Source: Paramecium pentaurelia (lineage: Eukaryota; Ciliophora; Oligohymenophorea; Peniculida; Parameciidae). From it: a DNA stretch of 64,000 bases. Shown in pieces: positions 62,928 to 64,000 of this stretch. The notes under the pieces are model-generated. The model did no database searches. It had not been told where the DNA came from and worked only from the letters and a program-made list of their open reading frames with translations. The translations under genes were made by a program, and so were the position numbers. Position 1 is the stretch's first letter. The number at the start of each line of letters is the position of its first letter. The stretch spans positions 11,180-75,179 of the forward strand of contig CAJJDO010000047.1 of NCBI GenBank assembly GCA_905183005.1, written 5' to 3'.

Positions 62928-64000
62928 TTATATTATTATGTTCACTTGTAATATTTGCAAGTAGTATGAGTGAGAGTGAAACACTGTTGTAATCTCTATA
63001 AAACAGTGAATTTGGAAAGACTATAATTCAAACAATTTAAGTTTAATTGGAAGGAAACAGCAGTGTAGATAAAATAATTGAACTCCTCACTTAAATGAAA
63101 GATAGAATTAATGGAGAATAAGATGTTGAGAGATAGAAATCAAGAGATCACACATAATTCTGTGATGACAAATATGATGAAATATTATTTGTTATAGATT
63201 CATCAGAATATTAATTAGCCAAAGATTAATAAACATTGCCACTATTCATTTAAGAATAAAAAAATAAATAGAGATAATTATTGGATAAATAAGAAATTGA
63301 AGATAGAAATAATTAACGTATTGCTGAATTAACAGATTAAAGAGATTTAACAAGAGTATTAATATATATATTTTAAATTATTATAGTAACAATATGAATC
63401 AAGAAGAGATGAATTAACTAATATGATAGGAGCATTACAAGAAGGAAAAAGAATAATTAGTAAATTAAGTACTAAGAAATGGGATCCATTGGCTGGAACA
63501 TATTCATTCCTTGAATTTTCATAATTTATGTTTAATGAATTAGAAGCACATTAAAAGTCTTTAAAAAAATAATCAAATGGAATTGGATTATTGTATGAAT
63601 TACTTTTAGAAACTTCACAGTAAAATTCTAAATATTATTCATTAGAGATCCTGGAATTTAAGCTAATTAATAAGGAGTAGCAAAAATATAAGAGATAATA
63701 GATGAATTAATTGAAAGCATATTTGATCTTTTGAAAAAGGAATTATTGGAAGATAATGCAAGAGAATAAGACTATTAAAACTAAAAAGAAAGAATAGTTA
63801 TTTAAAATAGAAGATTATAAGCTACTATTGCAACATTTAGAGCTAGAGTCTTAATAATCAATCAAACCATACTTGAATTAAATAATGATATTAGATTCAA
63901 TACTGAAGTAATGCAATCAATTAATATATATCTAGAAATCTACTCTTCTTAAAAAATAAAAGGATGATTGGGAAAGAACTTGCGTTGATTATCATAATGG
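62928..64000 (+). CDS. Trichocyst matrix protein (3' end beyond window)
   Basis: The visible part is about 329 codons in four exons (introns 63356-63386, 63620-63645, 63908-63935), still open at the window edge. It starts with a signal peptide (MYKLILLCSLVIFASS) and then reads as long acidic helices with few cysteines, for example DHTQFCDDKYDE and, at the edge, DDWERTCVDYHNG. This is the plan of Paramecium trichocyst matrix proteins, which are cleaved from precursors, packed into crystals in secretory organelles and expand on discharge. The exact subfamily cannot be given without the rest of the gene. Members are numerous and co-expressed. Confidence 0.85.

Overview
This window reads as somatic (macronuclear) DNA of a ciliate, most likely Paramecium or a close relative. 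Under the standard code almost no gene survives. If TAA and TAG are read as glutamine and only TGA as stop, long proteins appear everywhere. The other Paramecium-like signs are very AT-rich DNA, tiny GT..AG introns (mostly 22-32 nt) in most genes, very short intergenic gaps, and a trichocyst matrix protein gene at the right end. I assigned introns by reading the sequence. In nearly every multi-exon gene the spliced length comes out as a whole number of codons, which supports the models.

Layout. Positions 1-2605 hold no convincing gene. From 2606 to 13638 lies one giant minus-strand gene for an NLR-like NACHT / pentapeptide / WD40 protein; its 3' part appears twice because of an assembly join marked by an N at 3835. 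At 15513-17088 is a secreted H-type lectin / crystallin-like protein, followed by a decayed coding remnant and an intact membrane hybrid histidine kinase (18544-20864). RNA polymerase II subunit RPB2 (20895-24617) is followed by four tightly packed genes for coiled-coil proteins, one with an FHA domain (24744-32062). Next come a cyclic-nucleotide-type K+ channel and a synaptojanin-like SAC1/5-phosphatase, both on the minus strand.

The right half holds a small hypothetical gene, an RTEL1-like helicase with a long polyglutamine tract, a divergent WD40-like protein, a PH-domain protein with a permuted papain-like domain, and an MFS transporter. The transporter's 3' half is also duplicated around an N, at 47503. 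After it come a PP2A methylesterase (PPME1), a transportin-3/importin-13-like karyopherin, a casein kinase I, a WDR49/64-like protein, a degenerate relative of the RTEL1-type helicase, a ciliate-type DNA-binding-like protein, and a trichocyst matrix protein that runs off the right edge.

The genes do not form one pathway, as expected for eukaryotic DNA. Recurring themes are signalling and membranes (kinases, channel, phosphoinositide phosphatase, PH protein), nuclear housekeeping (RPB2, importin, RTEL1) and probable cytoskeletal or ciliary proteins. The observations most worth following are the helicase-like gene with ruined ATPase motifs at 58697-61036, the NACHT-pentapeptide-WD40 giant, the PH-papain fusion, and the unexplained GC-rich structured island near 1437-1500.
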